Below the pieces are notes generated by a model. It did not search any database, was not told the DNA's origin, and worked only from the letters and a program-made list of their open reading frames with translations. A DNA stretch of 64,000 nt, taken from the NCBI GenBank assembly GCA_963680875.1, contig OY804579.1, forward strand, positions 16,135,506 through 16,199,505. Direction: 5' to 3'. This DNA comes from Bathymodiolus brooksi. Lineage: Eukaryota > Mollusca > Bivalvia > Mytilida > Modiolidae. A program made the position numbers and the translations under genes. The stretch's first letter is position 1. Every line of letters starts with the position of its first letter. Shown one piece after another: positions 1 through 12,266 of the stretch.

Positions 1-512
1 TTTTACATAAAATAAAGCTCAAAAATACTAATTTATGTACATTTTGCAAAATTCATGATGAAACTATTGAACATCTATTCTTTGACTGTCCTGTGACACA
101 AATTTTTCTCAAATCTTTGTCAAAACAATTAAAACAATATTACAAGAATTTGATTTTTGACAAAAAAGAATATTTCTTTGGTTTTGAGTCAGGGGATCTT
201 CTTGTTAATTTGATTTCAATTATTGCAAAAAATTACATCTTCAAGTGCAAACTCAATGAACAAAGGCTAAATATTGTAGAATTTAAACATAAAATTATGT
301 GGTACCGTTCACTTGAACAATATATATCAAAGAAAAACAAGTGTGTGTGAAAGATGAATGAAAGTGTTTATTACTATTATATATTATTATTTCTTTATTT
401 TGTTTATCAAAATGTAAAACTAATGTAGTCACAAAACTTATTTTTGAAAACTCCTGTCACACCCTAGTCAGGTGGTGATGTAAGGGAATTTATAAAATCC
501 TGACTATAGGGG

Positions 513-542
<30 letters not shown>
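1..542 (+). mobile_element. 3' end of a non-LTR retrotransposon with poly(A) tail
   Basis: The window opens inside the last part of a LINE open reading frame. The frame stops at 350 and is followed by about 160 bp of AT-rich 3' UTR and a run of more than 30 A residues (about 511-542). A terminal ORF, a short UTR and a homopolymer A tail at a sharp border are typical of LINE insertion. The clade cannot be fixed because the reverse transcriptase lies off the left edge. Confidence 0.7.
3..350 (+). CDS. C-terminal fragment of LINE reverse transcriptase protein (zf-RVT-like)
   Basis: The frame is open from base 3 to the stop at 350 and is cut by the window edge. Near the start it reads CTFCKIHDETIEHLFFDC, a Cys-x2-Cys-x9-His-x4-Cys pattern characteristic of the zinc-knuckle region (zf-RVT) that follows the reverse transcriptase in many LINE ORF2 proteins. 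The remaining roughly 80 residues are Lys/Phe/Ile-rich and end in a short basic tail. The product would be the nucleic-acid-binding tail of a retrotransposition enzyme. I infer a recent insertion because the frame is intact and the poly(A) is long. The first internal ATG at 93 is not the real start. Confidence 0.65.
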   Translation, partial: LHKIKLKNTNLCTFCKIHDETIEHLFFDCPVTQIFLKSLSKQLKQYYKNLIFDKKEYFFGFESGDLLVNLISIIAKNYIFKCKLNEQRLNIVEFKHKIMWYRSLEQYISKKNKCV

Positions 543-544
<2 letters not shown>

Positions 545-745
545 ATTGTCTGTGGCAGCCATGTTTGTTAATGGATCGGGACAAAATGAGCAATCTTTAG
601 AGAGGACCTTCCATAGATGCTTCCTACCAAGTTTCACTTCCTTTGGCTGAGGGGGTTTCAGAGGAGAAGATTAAAATGTGAAAAGTTAACGGACGACGGA
701 TGCCAAGTAATGGCAAAAGCTCACGGCAATGTGAGCTAAAAATGT
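545..745 (+). repeat. Fragment of bivalve-type dispersed repeat
   Basis: It contains 'ttcagaggagaagattaaaa' and 'aacggacgacgga' and ends in 'aatgtgagctaaaa'. These same pieces end the larger copy at about 45765-46895. It looks like the terminal part of the same repeat family. Confidence 0.6.
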
Positions 746-2080
746 ATTGGATAATTAAAATTAGATCTCCTCACTCTCTATCCTTTTCTTTGTCGCGGTG
801 TAAACCCAGAAAAGTAATTAATAATTTGAAGTGATCACATCAATGTGTTTCAAACTCAAAGACTCGAGGAAATTTTCAACTTGTTATGCAACGCTTACAC
901 ATTGTGACACAACATTTTTCACTTTTTGATGCATGAATCTCACATCGACTTAATTCAATAATTAGTGTTGATTCATTCTATGAATTTGATATGTAAATTT
1001 CTTTTCAATATGTTAAAAAGATAGTAGTATGTTAATCTTTTGACCTCTTCATTCGTGATTAAAGTTTTTTAAGCAAATATTTTGATCACCTCATTATTTT
1101 TAATTCTAATATGACGTCTCTAATACGGTACACATGTTAATACTCAACCACTCTATATTTAGCGCAAGTGCAGTCCACAACAAATCTGGCTGTTCCTATG
1201 TGACTCCCGCTGTGAATTTACCGTGACGACAGAGTGTAAACAAACAAAACACCGGCATATAACGTATTTGTAAAGTCCTTAAAATACAAATTCCCCCTCA
1301 GTTATAAATAAATATTCTGTAACTAAGTATTTTTTTTATCATTTGTTTTGAAAATTTACATTTGGGGATCATACATTCCATTGATATGTGTCGGCCATGA
1401 ATAACAAAATGCACTAACTTACTGACTAACCTTGTTTTCCTACGTATACATTGATAACTAGACGGTGATGTGATTAAGTTACTGATATTTTCCAATTTGA
1501 TGGCATTTTGAATTTTGCCACTCAAACTAGTAAAATGCTCACAAAATCGTAAAATAAATCAGTAACCAGCTTGTGTCAATCAGCGTCCCTTGTAAACAAC
1601 GTCACAGGATGACGATATATTACAAGTCAAAGTCGATTGATGGTTGTCTTAAGTATTTTTTCCGAAAAAAATTTTTATGTCAACAATACAAGCTTTTTTT
1701 TTCATTGGCATTTATTTCCATATTTCATATCTAACAATAATTGTCGATTATTAACAACTGTTCAAGTGTTCGATATTATGCTTGACGACTCCGCTCCGCC
1801 ATCTTGTTAGCACTTGAAATGATGAACGAATGAACTCCGACCTTTTTTCTTAAATATTTTTACGCAGGAATTGTTCAATCGAATCTATGTTGGAAAATAC
1901 ACAATAAATATGTTTTTCATGTTAACATCCATATCTTTGTTTTAAAATATCTCGTTCAAAAACAAATAATTCAAAATCAATTCAAAATTTTTGAAGGAGG
2001 TAAATGGAACAGCCACCAAATGCCGTGTGTATACAGTTCACGAAAAGTTAAAAATGACCGTATTTGTCCTATTAGAATCG
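746..2080. other. AT-rich intergenic DNA, no gene seen
   Basis: Only short ORFs without recognisable motifs occur on either strand. No splice-bounded coding pattern or repeat boundary was recognised. Confidence 0.5.
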
Positions 2081-2240
2081 AAATAATTCATGGCAGGCAT
2101 AGAGTTGTGCAAATTTACACATGGGCTGGGCCTTTATATTCTTAGATTTTACCCCTCGCTACCGCTCAGGGTAAAATTCGAATATAAAGGCCCAGCCCAT
2201 GTGTAAATTTGCACAACTCTATGCCTGCCATGAATTATTT
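2081..2240. repeat. Near-perfect fold-back (palindromic) element
   Basis: Bases 2081-2141 are the exact reverse complement of 2180-2240 (61 nt). A further 8 bp then pairs (ttttaccc with gggtaaaa) around a loop of about 14 nt. The transcript of either strand would form a very long hairpin. No TSD was identified. It is probably a fold-back transposon or MITE remnant. Confidence 0.85.
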
Positions 2241-2879
2241 CTTAAACATACAAGTTGAAAAGTTAAACAAATTGAAAAAAATTACAAATTTTATAAAGGT
2301 GCTCATAACCCGAATAATCCAGTCATTATATTCTGTCTCCCTCCATTAGCTCTACAAAGCATAACTGTTATGGAAATAGATTTATTAAGATGGGGGACAT
2401 TACTCAACATTATCATGATTATTGCAGAAATTGCATTTTCCCTTGAATGTCACATATTGTTAGATATGATCAATATTTGCAAGGAGAAAAACCTTTTTGA
2501 TAATCATGTGATTTCCATGGATGAAATTGAAGGATTTCTGATAAAACTAATAAAGCAATCACATAGGAATAAATACTGACAACAACGATTACCGGTACAT
2601 AATAAAGGTTATATGATTTTACTGAGAACAGCCAAGGTTGAGCTGTTCCCTGAGGCTTCCACTGTATATGATGTTGCCGATCTGAGCTGTCCTTGAATGT
2701 TTCAACTGCTGTGGATGAAACAATGCATGATGGAAGTTCTATTGCATTAGTGTAAACAGGAAAAAACAACATTTGTAGGTGACTTTATATGATGAAATGT
2801 GTGTATAAATACTTTTGGTTTTTATGAGTTCTCAAGTCAGATTTAAACAGTACATGGAACAGCTGCAAGTTACTAATAC
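2241..2879. other. No gene seen
   Basis: There are short ORFs on both strands (for example 2370-2579 plus) with no recognisable domain. It may belong to the degraded LINE to its right. Confidence 0.4.
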
Positions 2880-3430
2880 ACTTTCACCATGCTAAATATT
2901 ATTATGTTTACAAATAATGCCACCATCAATGACAGAATCCTTATGTGCGTATAACCTTTAAAGGACGACAGCATTGTATTTATAATTTGAGTATCGTTGT
3001 TGTTGTTGGATTCAAGTTCTTGTACGAAAGATGACGTGTGTTTCACATGACCTCCATTGACAGAATCCATGCTGAAGGTCATATCATAAGCTGCTTTGCT
3101 CAAGATGATTTATGATATATGCTTAATGATGTGTTCCATTAGTTTGCAACAGATACATGCACGTGATATGGATCTGTAATTTTCTGACTTGTATTTCTCT
3201 TCTTTTTCATAAACAGGTTCTACGTTTGTGTGTTTCAAGTCTATGGGTGTAATATGTCTATTTCTATTGATTCTTTTAAATACGAGTGTGACTGGACAGC
3301 TGTTTGTTCATTTAATTCTTTAGGTTTTTTGCTGCTGATGTTGTCTGGGTCACATGTAATCTTGTTGCAATTTGGATCTCGGAACCATATTCAATTTTGT
3401 CTTTTACTTTCATTCCTCCTCTGAAAGCCA
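2880..3430 (-). pseudogene. Degraded LINE reverse transcriptase fragment
   Basis: On the minus strand, bases about 3230-3110 read PVYEKEEKYKSENYRSIS followed by CICCKLMEHII. This matches the first conserved reverse transcriptase block of Jockey/CR1/L2-like LINEs (consensus near 'NYRPISLTxVxxKLxExII'). Downstream, 3103-2873 continues as a 76-residue frame rich in Asn and Ser, plausibly a decayed continuation. In-frame stops and frame changes show that it is dead. The block-1 match is clear; the extent of the element is a guess. Confidence 0.6.
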
Positions 3431-4253
3431 AAACAACCCCAAAAAAACTCTGTGAGTCAGTGATTGCAGATTGATGTTATGTAGCAGTTTCTGTACACCT
3501 GTTAGAGATATTGTGAGTGATGTTATTTCATGTTGTAGGCTTGGGTCTTTGTCTGGGATGTTATCGTGTGATTCTATATGGTGGTCTTAGGTATTTTCGA
3601 TAGGTAAAAAGAAAACGTTGTAATTTTTTTCTGTGTATTTTGATATTCATTAAAATTTATTTCAGGGGCATTAACTGTCAACTCGACTTTTAATATTTAC
3701 ATATAAATCCCCAATGTTTTTCTTTGCTTACTTACAATCCATACTTTTCTGAGTCACATGATTTGTGTAGTACACATGAACGCCAGGAGAAATCGATAAC
3801 TTATGATGAAGTGTAGTACATGTACATAGAGATAGTGAAGCTCTAGATGATAATGTATCATAGATAAAATTACCGTACTAAAAGAGTTGACGGATTCTAA
3901 AAACAAGTTCATTAAAGTTTCAAAATTTCTTTTGAGCTTGATAAAATTTATCATGAGGGCCCCAATGGTAAATGCTGCTCGTTCACTTCAATGTTATTAT
4001 TGGATTCTCATAAAAGTTAATAAACATGTCAAATGTATTATTCATTCATAAAAAAAATGTCAATATTAATAATTATGATCATGTACACCCCCAGGATAGC
4101 ATCACCGAGGTTCCACACCTTTCAAAGGTGAACAAAGACTTTCGAAATTAAAATGCAAAATGTGTACAAGTCTTTAAGAAGAGTACTCCTTTAAAGCTTC
4201 AAAATTTTTAACTTCTGTCACAGTCCGTGATCAGAATTTTAGCCACACATAAA
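3431..4253. other. AT-rich DNA, no gene seen
   Basis: No ORF with a recognisable domain, no tandem repeat and no clear inverted repeat was found. Confidence 0.45.
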
Positions 4254-4345
4254 TATGACAGTGCATACTCTGCAGACAATATATATTCTTATTCTTATAT
4301 ATGTAGCTACTGTAGAGATATTCAAGTTACCAGAGTTAAAATTCA
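4254..4345. repeat. Dispersed segment shared with 12267-12325
   Basis: Both places contain 'atgacagtgca', then 'actctgcagacaatat', then 'agagatattcaagttaccag'. The copy here has about 30 extra bases in the middle. It is followed by (ATTCA)n and 'ttttattgg', resembling the 3' end of a minus-strand LINE. Confidence 0.5.
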
Positions 4346-4416
4346 AATTCAATTCAATTCGATTCTTTTATTGGCACAAACTCATCAACAGGATATGGTT
4401 ATTATAGCCCAATTAC

Positions 4417-5102
4417 TAGATACGATAACGTAACCCTCATTCCGCTTGTGCTCCAGTTAGGGTTACGAATCGGTCCCATTCAACGTATGGGAGCAAATCA
4501 AAATTTTCGTTAAGTGAATATTTCAACTTTCTTTTTGCATATCTGGTCATACATTGTAACTTATTATTCCCTACAATTTTTAAGTAATGGTGATATGAAA
4601 TAAGTGTTACAATACCTGTTTCTACCTTCACGATCGACTTAGTATTCGAAAATTGTTTCTTGTCCACCATGGCACCTTACCTATACTCTTGTGATGGGCG
4701 GAGCCTATCCATATATGGATCTGAATGCCAAATATGAAAAACTTTACTATAATATATTACTACGATTGATCCAAATAAGGATATTTCCAAAACGAGGCAA
4801 GTGCACGTGAAATAGCAACTTGTAAACAAAATGTCGGACAGAATGAAGATTTCATGCATTCAAATTTTCAGATGGATATAAGTCTACCATGGATTGATGC
4901 AACATTTACTTAACACCTCAAGGTTTACCTAAATATATTTATCTTTCACCCCCGTTCATTTTTCCAACCACTTACAACGGAATTAGGACAAAAAACCGCC
5001 CGGTGTGAATCACTCCGGGCGCTGCTCCCATACGTTGAATGGGACTGATTCGTAACCCTTGCTGGGAGCAAAAGCGGACTGAGGGTTACATTATCGTATC
5101 TA
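4417..5102. mobile_element. Non-autonomous TIR element with exact 9-bp TSD (Mutator-like)
   Basis: Terminal inverted repeats of about 85 bp begin TAGATACGATAA at each end. The arms run inward through a conserved block that reads GGTTACGAATC and then CCCATTCAACGTATGGGAGC. The element is flanked on both sides by CCCAATTAC (4408-4416 and 5103-5111). A long TIR with a 9-bp duplication fits the Mutator/MULE superfamily. No transposase frame is present in the 686 bp, so it would need an autonomous partner. Confidence 0.8.
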
Positions 5103-5229
5103 CCCAATTACAATGTAATAAAATGTGATACAAATTATACATAATATGTAAATAAATGAACATGAATAATTATTGCTATACAAATGATCTACATGGAGTA
5201 TGAGTTACCAGGTATGTTATTAGAAGCCG

Positions 5230-8008
5230 GTAACCGGCGAAAATCTCCGGTAACTCTAGCTGTCACCACTGATACCACGACTTACCGAAATCCCCCTAAT
5301 TTACCGAAATCTCCCTAGAACTTACCAAAATCCCCGCTGTGTGTGGAATAATCTCACCAGAAGTGATATATATACAACTTATTTAGGTTCCTATGTAGTT
5401 TTTAAATAAAAATAATACGCTTTGAAAGTTGTAGACCCGATTCATATTCAATATAAGAAATGTGCATATTCCAAGATGGCGAAAAATTTTAATGGGAGAT
5501 AACTCTATTTACCTGTGACGTTAGCACTGTTTATGCGTACTTGTAATATATAATAACAGTCTTCATCATGATGCTTTTATTTTTTAACTAATGTTTATTT
5601 TATTGAAAAATTACAAATTTTACATATTATTGTTTCTTTTAAATAAGAGTTCATCTGAAAAATAAATTGAAATTAGTTGATGTAAAATATCACCTTGTAA
5701 ATTATGAGTATTGAGTACATTTGAGTTATCAATGTGGAATGACAGAATAAATTTGCAGGACATATTTATATCTTGATGTGAACATTTTTCAAAGCTGATA
5801 ATCCCCTAAATTAATTCAATTATCATTGTAAATAAATTTTAAAATATGAGTTTTGTGAATTTTGTTAACATGTCGTCAACATCAAAGGAATCATTTAATT
5901 ATGCTGTTTACTTCATTAATTATCAAATTACATAATTCATGAAATAAGAAGTGAAAAGCGGGATTTACTTATTTTTCGATAACCCATTCATATCAGAAAC
6001 ATATAAAATAATATGTCTCGGATCATATATTGTACCAAGGATTTATATCCTTGATTGTACTTTTAAACAAAGTGCTTGATTGTACTGATATAACATGTAA
6101 AATGCATTTTTTTTTAGGTAATCAGTGAATTCATTTATCTGAAAACAAATATGAGAGTTAAGATATTATTCAGATGAATTATTTAAAATTAAATGTAACT
6201 TTTACATTAAAATGTGAAATTTACTATTAAAATTCTTCCATTTAAAAAATAATCGGTTTAAAACATTGCATTCTTGCAGCGAAAAGTGAATTTTTTTAGA
6301 AAATTAAATACCTATGCTCGAGGTTACAAAAGATTGAAACGCTAAATAAGTGTTTAGGAGTTGGAAAGGATAGCCAAAATCGGGATGCATAATGTTGCCT
6401 ATTCATTTTGTCGTTTCCCCCCTTTTTTGTTGTTTGGTTTTTGTTAATAAAAGGTTTTGCTTCTGTGCAAGAATGTAGTTTTTATTTAACAGGATAGCCA
6501 AAATCGCTTACTGCTACATTTTTGTATATACATGTACACCTTTGTTGTCATTTTTACTGGTCGAATTATATTATTTAATAAGTGTGTGAATTGATATTAT
6601 TTACCTGTACAATAATACAGGAAATAATCACACCAGGGGGGGGGTTCTGATATTTTTATGGCTTTGTGTATAATTAATTAGGATGTATTGTACTCCTCTG
6701 TGCAGACTTCACTTCTCCAAACAATTTACATAATTGTAGGGTAATAAAAAATATCTGTAATTTTCAATTCACATTTGACAGGACAGAATCAAGCCAAATG
6801 CTAAAAATTACAAACAAACATTATTATCAGCGTGTCCACAAAGTTGCTAAAGAGGAAATTGCACTCTTATGAAATAGTTTTAATCAGGTGGAATATTTTT
6901 AAAGAGTCGTGAATAAATGAGTGAAATAGATGATCTATACACTGATCTGTCAATTATTATATTACGTAAGAGATGTACCCTGAAGTTCTGTATAATAATC
7001 TTTAAAAGTATTTATAATACTCATCATCTGTAATTGTCAAATGAAAACTATTACAAATTATATGTTTACATAATCCTCTCAATTTTATGGCTTCCTACCC
7101 TGTAACTTTCTGTGCTTTTAGATAAGCAGCAGATTATGTGTAGCTTTATTCAAGGACGTATATAGGTCCTTGCTTTATTGTAGTGCATGAACGATCGATT
7201 ACAAAGTGCGATCTTATAAATAATATCATTAAAACAATTTTGCCCCGTAGTATAGGCCTATTTTTATTTTTTTTACGAATTCATGGCATTGTTCTGATGT
7301 CCGTTCTTTTTTTTCACATAATTTCGTAGTTCTTCAATTTTCGAAAAAAATATTTTGTAAATGTGTCTCATTAAAGACGAACCGTTATCCAACATAATAA
7401 AACGCTAATATACATATAAACATCCATATTTATACATCAGGAAAAACATATAAAAAAATATTTTTTTGGCGAAGTTTCATATTTTTATTTAACAATCTAG
7501 TTATTGTTTTCATATATTCGCTTGGACACAGATCTTGCAGTTTAATGTTCAATTTTTTTAATAAAAGTTTTCTAACATTAGCAAATTTAGTGCAAAGAAA
7601 AAATAGTTTATTATCATGTTCTTGAGTAGATAAATGTTGTAGTTTATTTAAAGTGACCTTAGAATGTTGGTCAGTTAACAACTGATTTATTTTATTAATG
7701 TCAAAATCTAAACTAGTTAAATTCAAATTTTGTAGTTATAAGTACGCATAAACAGTGCTAACGTCACAGGTAAATAGAGTTATCTCCCATTAAAAATTTC
7801 CGCCATCTTGGAATATGCACATTTCTTATATTGAATATAAATCGGGTCTACAACTTTCAAAGCGTATTATTTTTATTTAAAAACTACATAGGAACCTAAA
7901 TAAGTTGTATATATATCACTTCTGGTGAGATTATTCCACACACAGCGGGGATTTCGGTAAGTTCTAGGGAGATTTCATTAAGTCGTGGTACCCGTCACCG
8001 CCGGTTAC
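5230..8008. mobile_element. Long-TIR DNA element, 2.8 kb
   Basis: The left arm (5230-5545) and right arm (7738-8008) are inverted copies of each other. Both start GTAACCGGCG and share blocks such as TCTCCCTAGAACTTACC and GAAGTGATATATATACAACT. The left arm carries an extra stretch of about 30 bp. The 2.2 kb interior is AT-rich and holds a single 98-codon minus-strand ORF. No target duplication is evident. No recognisable DDE transposase is present, so the superfamily is unknown. Confidence 0.75.
7430..7726 (-). CDS. Hypothetical 98-residue ORF inside the long-TIR element
   Basis: I do not recognise this protein. It starts at an ATG just inside the right inverted repeat and reads outside-in. 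It is Leu/Lys/Asn-rich, with a probable helical N-terminal half (Lys/Leu/Gln heptad-like spacing) and a basic C-terminus, and no Cys/His cluster or DDE motif. It is the longest frame in the interior of the element, so it may be a relic of the element's own gene or a captured host exon. The base composition here would allow a 98-codon ORF by chance, so coding status is uncertain. Confidence 0.25.
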   Translation of the reverse strand: MNLTSLDFDINKINQLLTDQHSKVTLNKLQHLSTQEHDNKLFFLCTKFANVRKLLLKKLNIKLQDLCPSEYMKTITRLLNKNMKLRQKNIFLYVFPDV

Positions 8009-8030
8009 TTTTTCTCTTTAAAAAAAATAA

Positions 8031-10725
8031 TGATAAGATAAGATAAGATAAGAAAACTTTATTTGAATTCGGTTTTTGTATAACAATAAACACAAGCTCT
8101 CAGGAGCTTTTTACCGAATATACATAGTAGCACAAGATACATACACATATTAACATAATCACATAAACACACATATAAAGCACAAAAATAAAAGACATTC
8201 TAAAACATGCTGAAGCAATATCAAGCAAACATAAAATAACTAAGCAGCATTAAAACTTGGAAAAAGCACTAGAAATAAAACAGAAAGATGAATATGTTAT
8301 CTGCATGCAGAACAACGACATACTGAGCCATTCCAGGACTGAATCAAACTTTTAAAGTGGTTGAAACTGTTTTCAGTTCTGAAATGGTTCGGAAGGTCGT
8401 TCCACAGAGTTGCAGCTGCAAACGTGAATGATTTTTTGCCATACCTTATAGTTCTAACTTGAGGTACATCTAATATGTTCGAATACCTGAAAGCATATTT
8501 AGAATTCTTCACATTAACCAAATCATGAAGGCATACAGGAGCTAATTTGTTAACGATTTTATATGTCTCCAAGGCCATTGTCCTAATACGTCTGATCTGT
8601 AAGGAGGGCACTAGAGCTTTTTCAAGAAGGTTGATATATGAACTGGTGTAGTCATCGTATACAAAGCGAAGTGCTCTTTCCTGCACTTTCTCTAATTTTT
8701 TGGAATTTTTATCGGTACAAAAATGCCAAGCCAAAAGGCAGAAGTTAAAGTTACTGAGAATGAAAGTGTGGAATATAGTTAATTTGCTTAATCTGTCTAA
8801 ATATCGGCCCAAACGTTTAAGTATATTCAGTTGCTGTGATGCCTTCCTACAGATTGAACTGATATGAATGTCAAAATTTAATTGATAATCTATTTCAATT
8901 CCTAAAAGTTTTACTGTCTCTTCACATGAAAGTGTAGAATTCTGTATACAAATCTTCATGTTTTTGTCAAAAGTCTTCTTCCCAACCGCAAGTACCTGAA
9001 ATTTATCTGGATTAGCCTGCATTTTGTTAACTTTAAACCAATTAATAAGAACATTTGACTCTGATTCTAAAACTGAGGTAAGTACATTAAAATCAGGATG
9101 ACCATAAGACAAAGTATTGTCATCCGCATAATTATATAAAGTACCCTTTTTTACAAAATAAAAAATATCATTAATAAAGACATTAAAAAGTAGAGGCCCA
9201 AGATTGACCCTTGGGGTACCCCTTTTTGGATGTCAGACCAACTGCTCAGGATACCATTAATTTTAATTTGCTGTTTCCTACTTGATAAGTAGGACTCAAG
9301 AAGGGATACAGAATCAGTGGACATACCATAGGCCGAAAGTTTATCCAATAAAATATCATGGGGTAGGCAATCAAATGCCTTGGAAAGATCCATTAGGACT
9401 GCAGCAACATACTGATTTTTTTCAAGGGCATTCCGCCAGTCCTCTAATAACCTGAGCAGGGTTGTCTGACATCCATGACCTCTTCTAAAAGCACATAAAT
9501 AAGGATTAAAAATATTTTCAAAAAAATCAGACAATTGCTGTTCTAAAATTTTCTCAAAAATCTTTGAAAAAATACATTTACGGGTCTGTAGTTAGTCTTC
9601 AAAAGTGGATCATTCTTTTTATATAAAGGTGTTACTTGTGCTTTCTTTAATTTATCCGGAAAAACATTCTGATCTATTGACATATTTAAAATACTTGTAA
9701 TCTGAGGTGCAATAATAGATTTACTACATTTTATTATTTTGGCAGGTATACCATCAGCACCTGTTGCTTTTTTGATGTTGATATTATTTATAATCTTTTC
9801 AACTTTATTTGTTGTTACCTTTTCAAAAACAAATTTGTTTGTGCAATCATTTTGTTTCTTTATTTCTATTAAACTTGGATGATCAGAAGGGTCGTAAACA
9901 GTATCTTTTCCTATATTCTCAGCTACAGTGGAGAAAAAATTATTAAAGTGATTGGCTACTTCTTTTTGATCATTTACAATCTTGTCAGATTCATTAAGCA
10001 CAATTTTTTGTTCTCCACTGGACCCCTTTTTCGAAAAGAATGGCTTAATAGTTTTCCAAAAGTCGCCCGATTTTGTTCCCCTAGAGCAACGTTCTAAAAA
10101 GTATGTTTTCATTGATTTTCTTTTCAATTTGGTTACAAAATTTCTTTGCTTTCTGAATTTTTCTCAATTTTTGTTGCTCTGACATTTTGTAAATTGAGAA
10201 TATAGCATTTGTTTTCTGTATACAGCTCTTCTGAGCTCCTGATTCATACATGGTAATGGTTTTTTTCTTTGATGTCTAGATTTAATTGGAGCATGTTTGT
10301 TTAACACATTGATAAAATCTTTTTCATATTCATTATAAACATAATCTACTTCATGACATGTTTGATTGATCTTAATTTGTTCTATATCATCATTGAAATT
10401 TTCAATATCAAAAGTCTTGAAACTTCTATAATACCTGAGCTTTTTTGGTTGGTGAAGAACTTCACCTTTGATAACAGTACTTATAATGTTATGGCAGTCA
10501 CTGACACCTGTTGGAACATTTTGTGACTTAAAACATGATTTCTTGTTTGTCATTATTACATCTACTAGTGATGGGATACAGCCCTTTTAGAAACAGGTTG
10601 GACCATTAACAAGTTGTGATAGATTGAAAATATCACAGAAATCATTCAAGGTAGCACTTTTATCTGAATTGAGCATGTCAAAATTCAGGTCACCAAATAA
10701 TAACATATGAGAGAAAATTTATCTA
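8031..10725 (-). mobile_element. 5'-truncated L2/CR1-like LINE, copy 1
   Basis: Reading the minus strand, the element begins within the endonuclease domain at about 10725. It runs through the reverse transcriptase and ends in a 3' UTR with a small hairpin (AGCTC...GAGCT, about 8094-8109) and a (TTATC)n tail at 8052-8031. A short tandem tail instead of poly(A) is typical of L2/CR1-type LINEs. A second copy with the same 3' end lies at 13399-14373. Confidence 0.85.
8297..10715 (-). pseudogene. Broken endonuclease/reverse transcriptase ORF of the LINE
   Basis: Pieces of one LINE ORF2 can be followed on the minus strand. 10715-10164 carries the end of the endonuclease (GDLNFD, then a SD-C-H motif near GVSDCHNI), with an in-frame stop near 10588. 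10127-9543 carries the N-terminal reverse transcriptase (KKATGADGIPAKII, NYRP). 9534-9151 has LMDLSKAFDCLPHD and GVPQGSILG. 9150-8297 has the catalytic YADD and the thumb/C-terminal region, ending CRCSACR. Frameshifts occur near 10170, 9565 and 9200, the last a one-base loss just after the GVPQGS block. All catalytic motifs remain, so decay is moderate, but this copy cannot encode one protein. Confidence 0.85.
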
Positions 10726-11492
10726 ATATCAGCAATACAACGTACAGTGCGTATATCTACTGATCAGAAACTACACATATTGTGAATGGAACATGCTATA
10801 ACCACATAATGTTAACATTTTAAATCGATTTTGGGTTTATTATCAAAATTTTGACATCGTTTTTTTAATAACCGGAATTGCCGATACCATCTATAATATA
10901 CAGAACCGCAATGAAATGACGGACCGGAATCGAAAATTTTCCGGAAATACCGCAAATTTGCCGAATCGTAAGGAAATTGACAACAATCGTAAGGGCGTAA
11001 GATAGCCCAAAAAATCGTGAACCTTACGCCAAAATCGTAAGGGTAGGCAAGTCTGTATACAGGAGCACCTCAGAATCATTTTCATCACCATACTGAATTA
11101 AACTACATTTATAGTTTGTTAACTGTTCTGTTTTTCCAAGTTAAATTGCATTGAAGAAATAAAATCTTAATACATCTTTGTAGTCAACAAATTGAAGTGC
11201 CTGAATCACTGTCACAATATAATCAAAAGTAGTAAAAAAGGGTCTTTTATCTTGAACAATTGCTGAAAATATGAGAAAAATAGTACAAAAAACGAAGTTT
11301 CAATAATGAAATTAAGTGCCAGGAGAGGCCTAGAATGCAGATTTTGCACCATTTATTCCCAGAGCTTCTGGGGGCCCTGAGCAGCCCCCGGCCGTAAAGG
11401 GCCAAGCTCGGCGCGGCGGACGGCTGTGCCGTCCGCATAAATTTGCCTGCTACTTTTCAATTTTCTCCTGCTACTTCAAAATCTATTTACAT
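10726..11492. other. No gene seen; repeat-like, locally GC-rich
   Basis: Contains a Cys-poor region with repeated 'aatcgtaagg' and a CpG-rich patch at 11375-11440 that looks like the edge of an unrecognised repeat. No coding pattern. Confidence 0.35.
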
Positions 11493-11504
11493 CCCTGGTT
11501 ATAG

Positions 11505-12142
11505 CTGCAATAATGTAGCTCCTGTGACAAACTTGTGTCTCGGCAGAGCTACAACGCGGTCCCATTCGTCACAATGGAGCAAAAAAAAAGTTGCAGTTGA
11601 AACATAAAAACTCACTATTTACGCTTCAAACATTTCATTATAACTATTACTGATGATCCCAGTCCTTGTTAAATCGGTTTGGCTGAGAAATATTTGCTTT
11701 TCAAAGGTAGCAACAACCTTGTTCAAATTTATCGATCGTTTGCCATAACCGGAAACTACGGAAGGCGGAGCTTTTCTAAATATGGTATTTCTTACCACAC
11801 GTAGTAAACGGCTGATGTAAACTTTCACGCCTCAAATCGCTAAATATGGTATCGACATCCAAATAGCGAGGCCGGAAATGACGAAATTCAAAATGTTCAG
11901 AGAGAAAGTAAACATGGATTTTTATTTTTGTGGGAATTACATTCTAAAATACTGGTAGGTGATAAAAACTTGTTATAATAATGGACAAAAGGAAAGGTTA
12001 TGTCTTATTATTGATAAATGCAGGCGTCAGAAACTCTGTAAGCGAGCGCAAAAAATCTCGGCGGCTGCTCCATTACGTGTAATGGCATCCCGTTATAACC
12101 CTTGCGAGTAAGCGAGCATTTAGGGTTTTATTATTAAAACTA
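11505..12142. mobile_element. Degenerate relative of the Mutator-like MITE
   Basis: The ends are imperfect inverted repeats. The inner portion of each arm carries a block close to GGTTATAACG...CCATT..CAC..AATGGAGC, the same architecture as the 4417-5102 element (GGTTACGAATC...CCCATTCAACGTATGGGAGC). CCCTGGTTATAG (11493-11504) and CCCTGGTTACAG (12143-12154) flank it as a likely aged target duplication. No ORF of note. Confidence 0.5.
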
Positions 12143-12266
12143 CCCTGGTTACAGTAATAAAGATTTTCTTATTGCTAAACAATTTGAGATGAAAGAGGAA
12201 GTAAGTTTTAAAATAGGGTATGATTTGTTATTTAATAAAATTTTCATTTTATTCTCAGCATTATTA

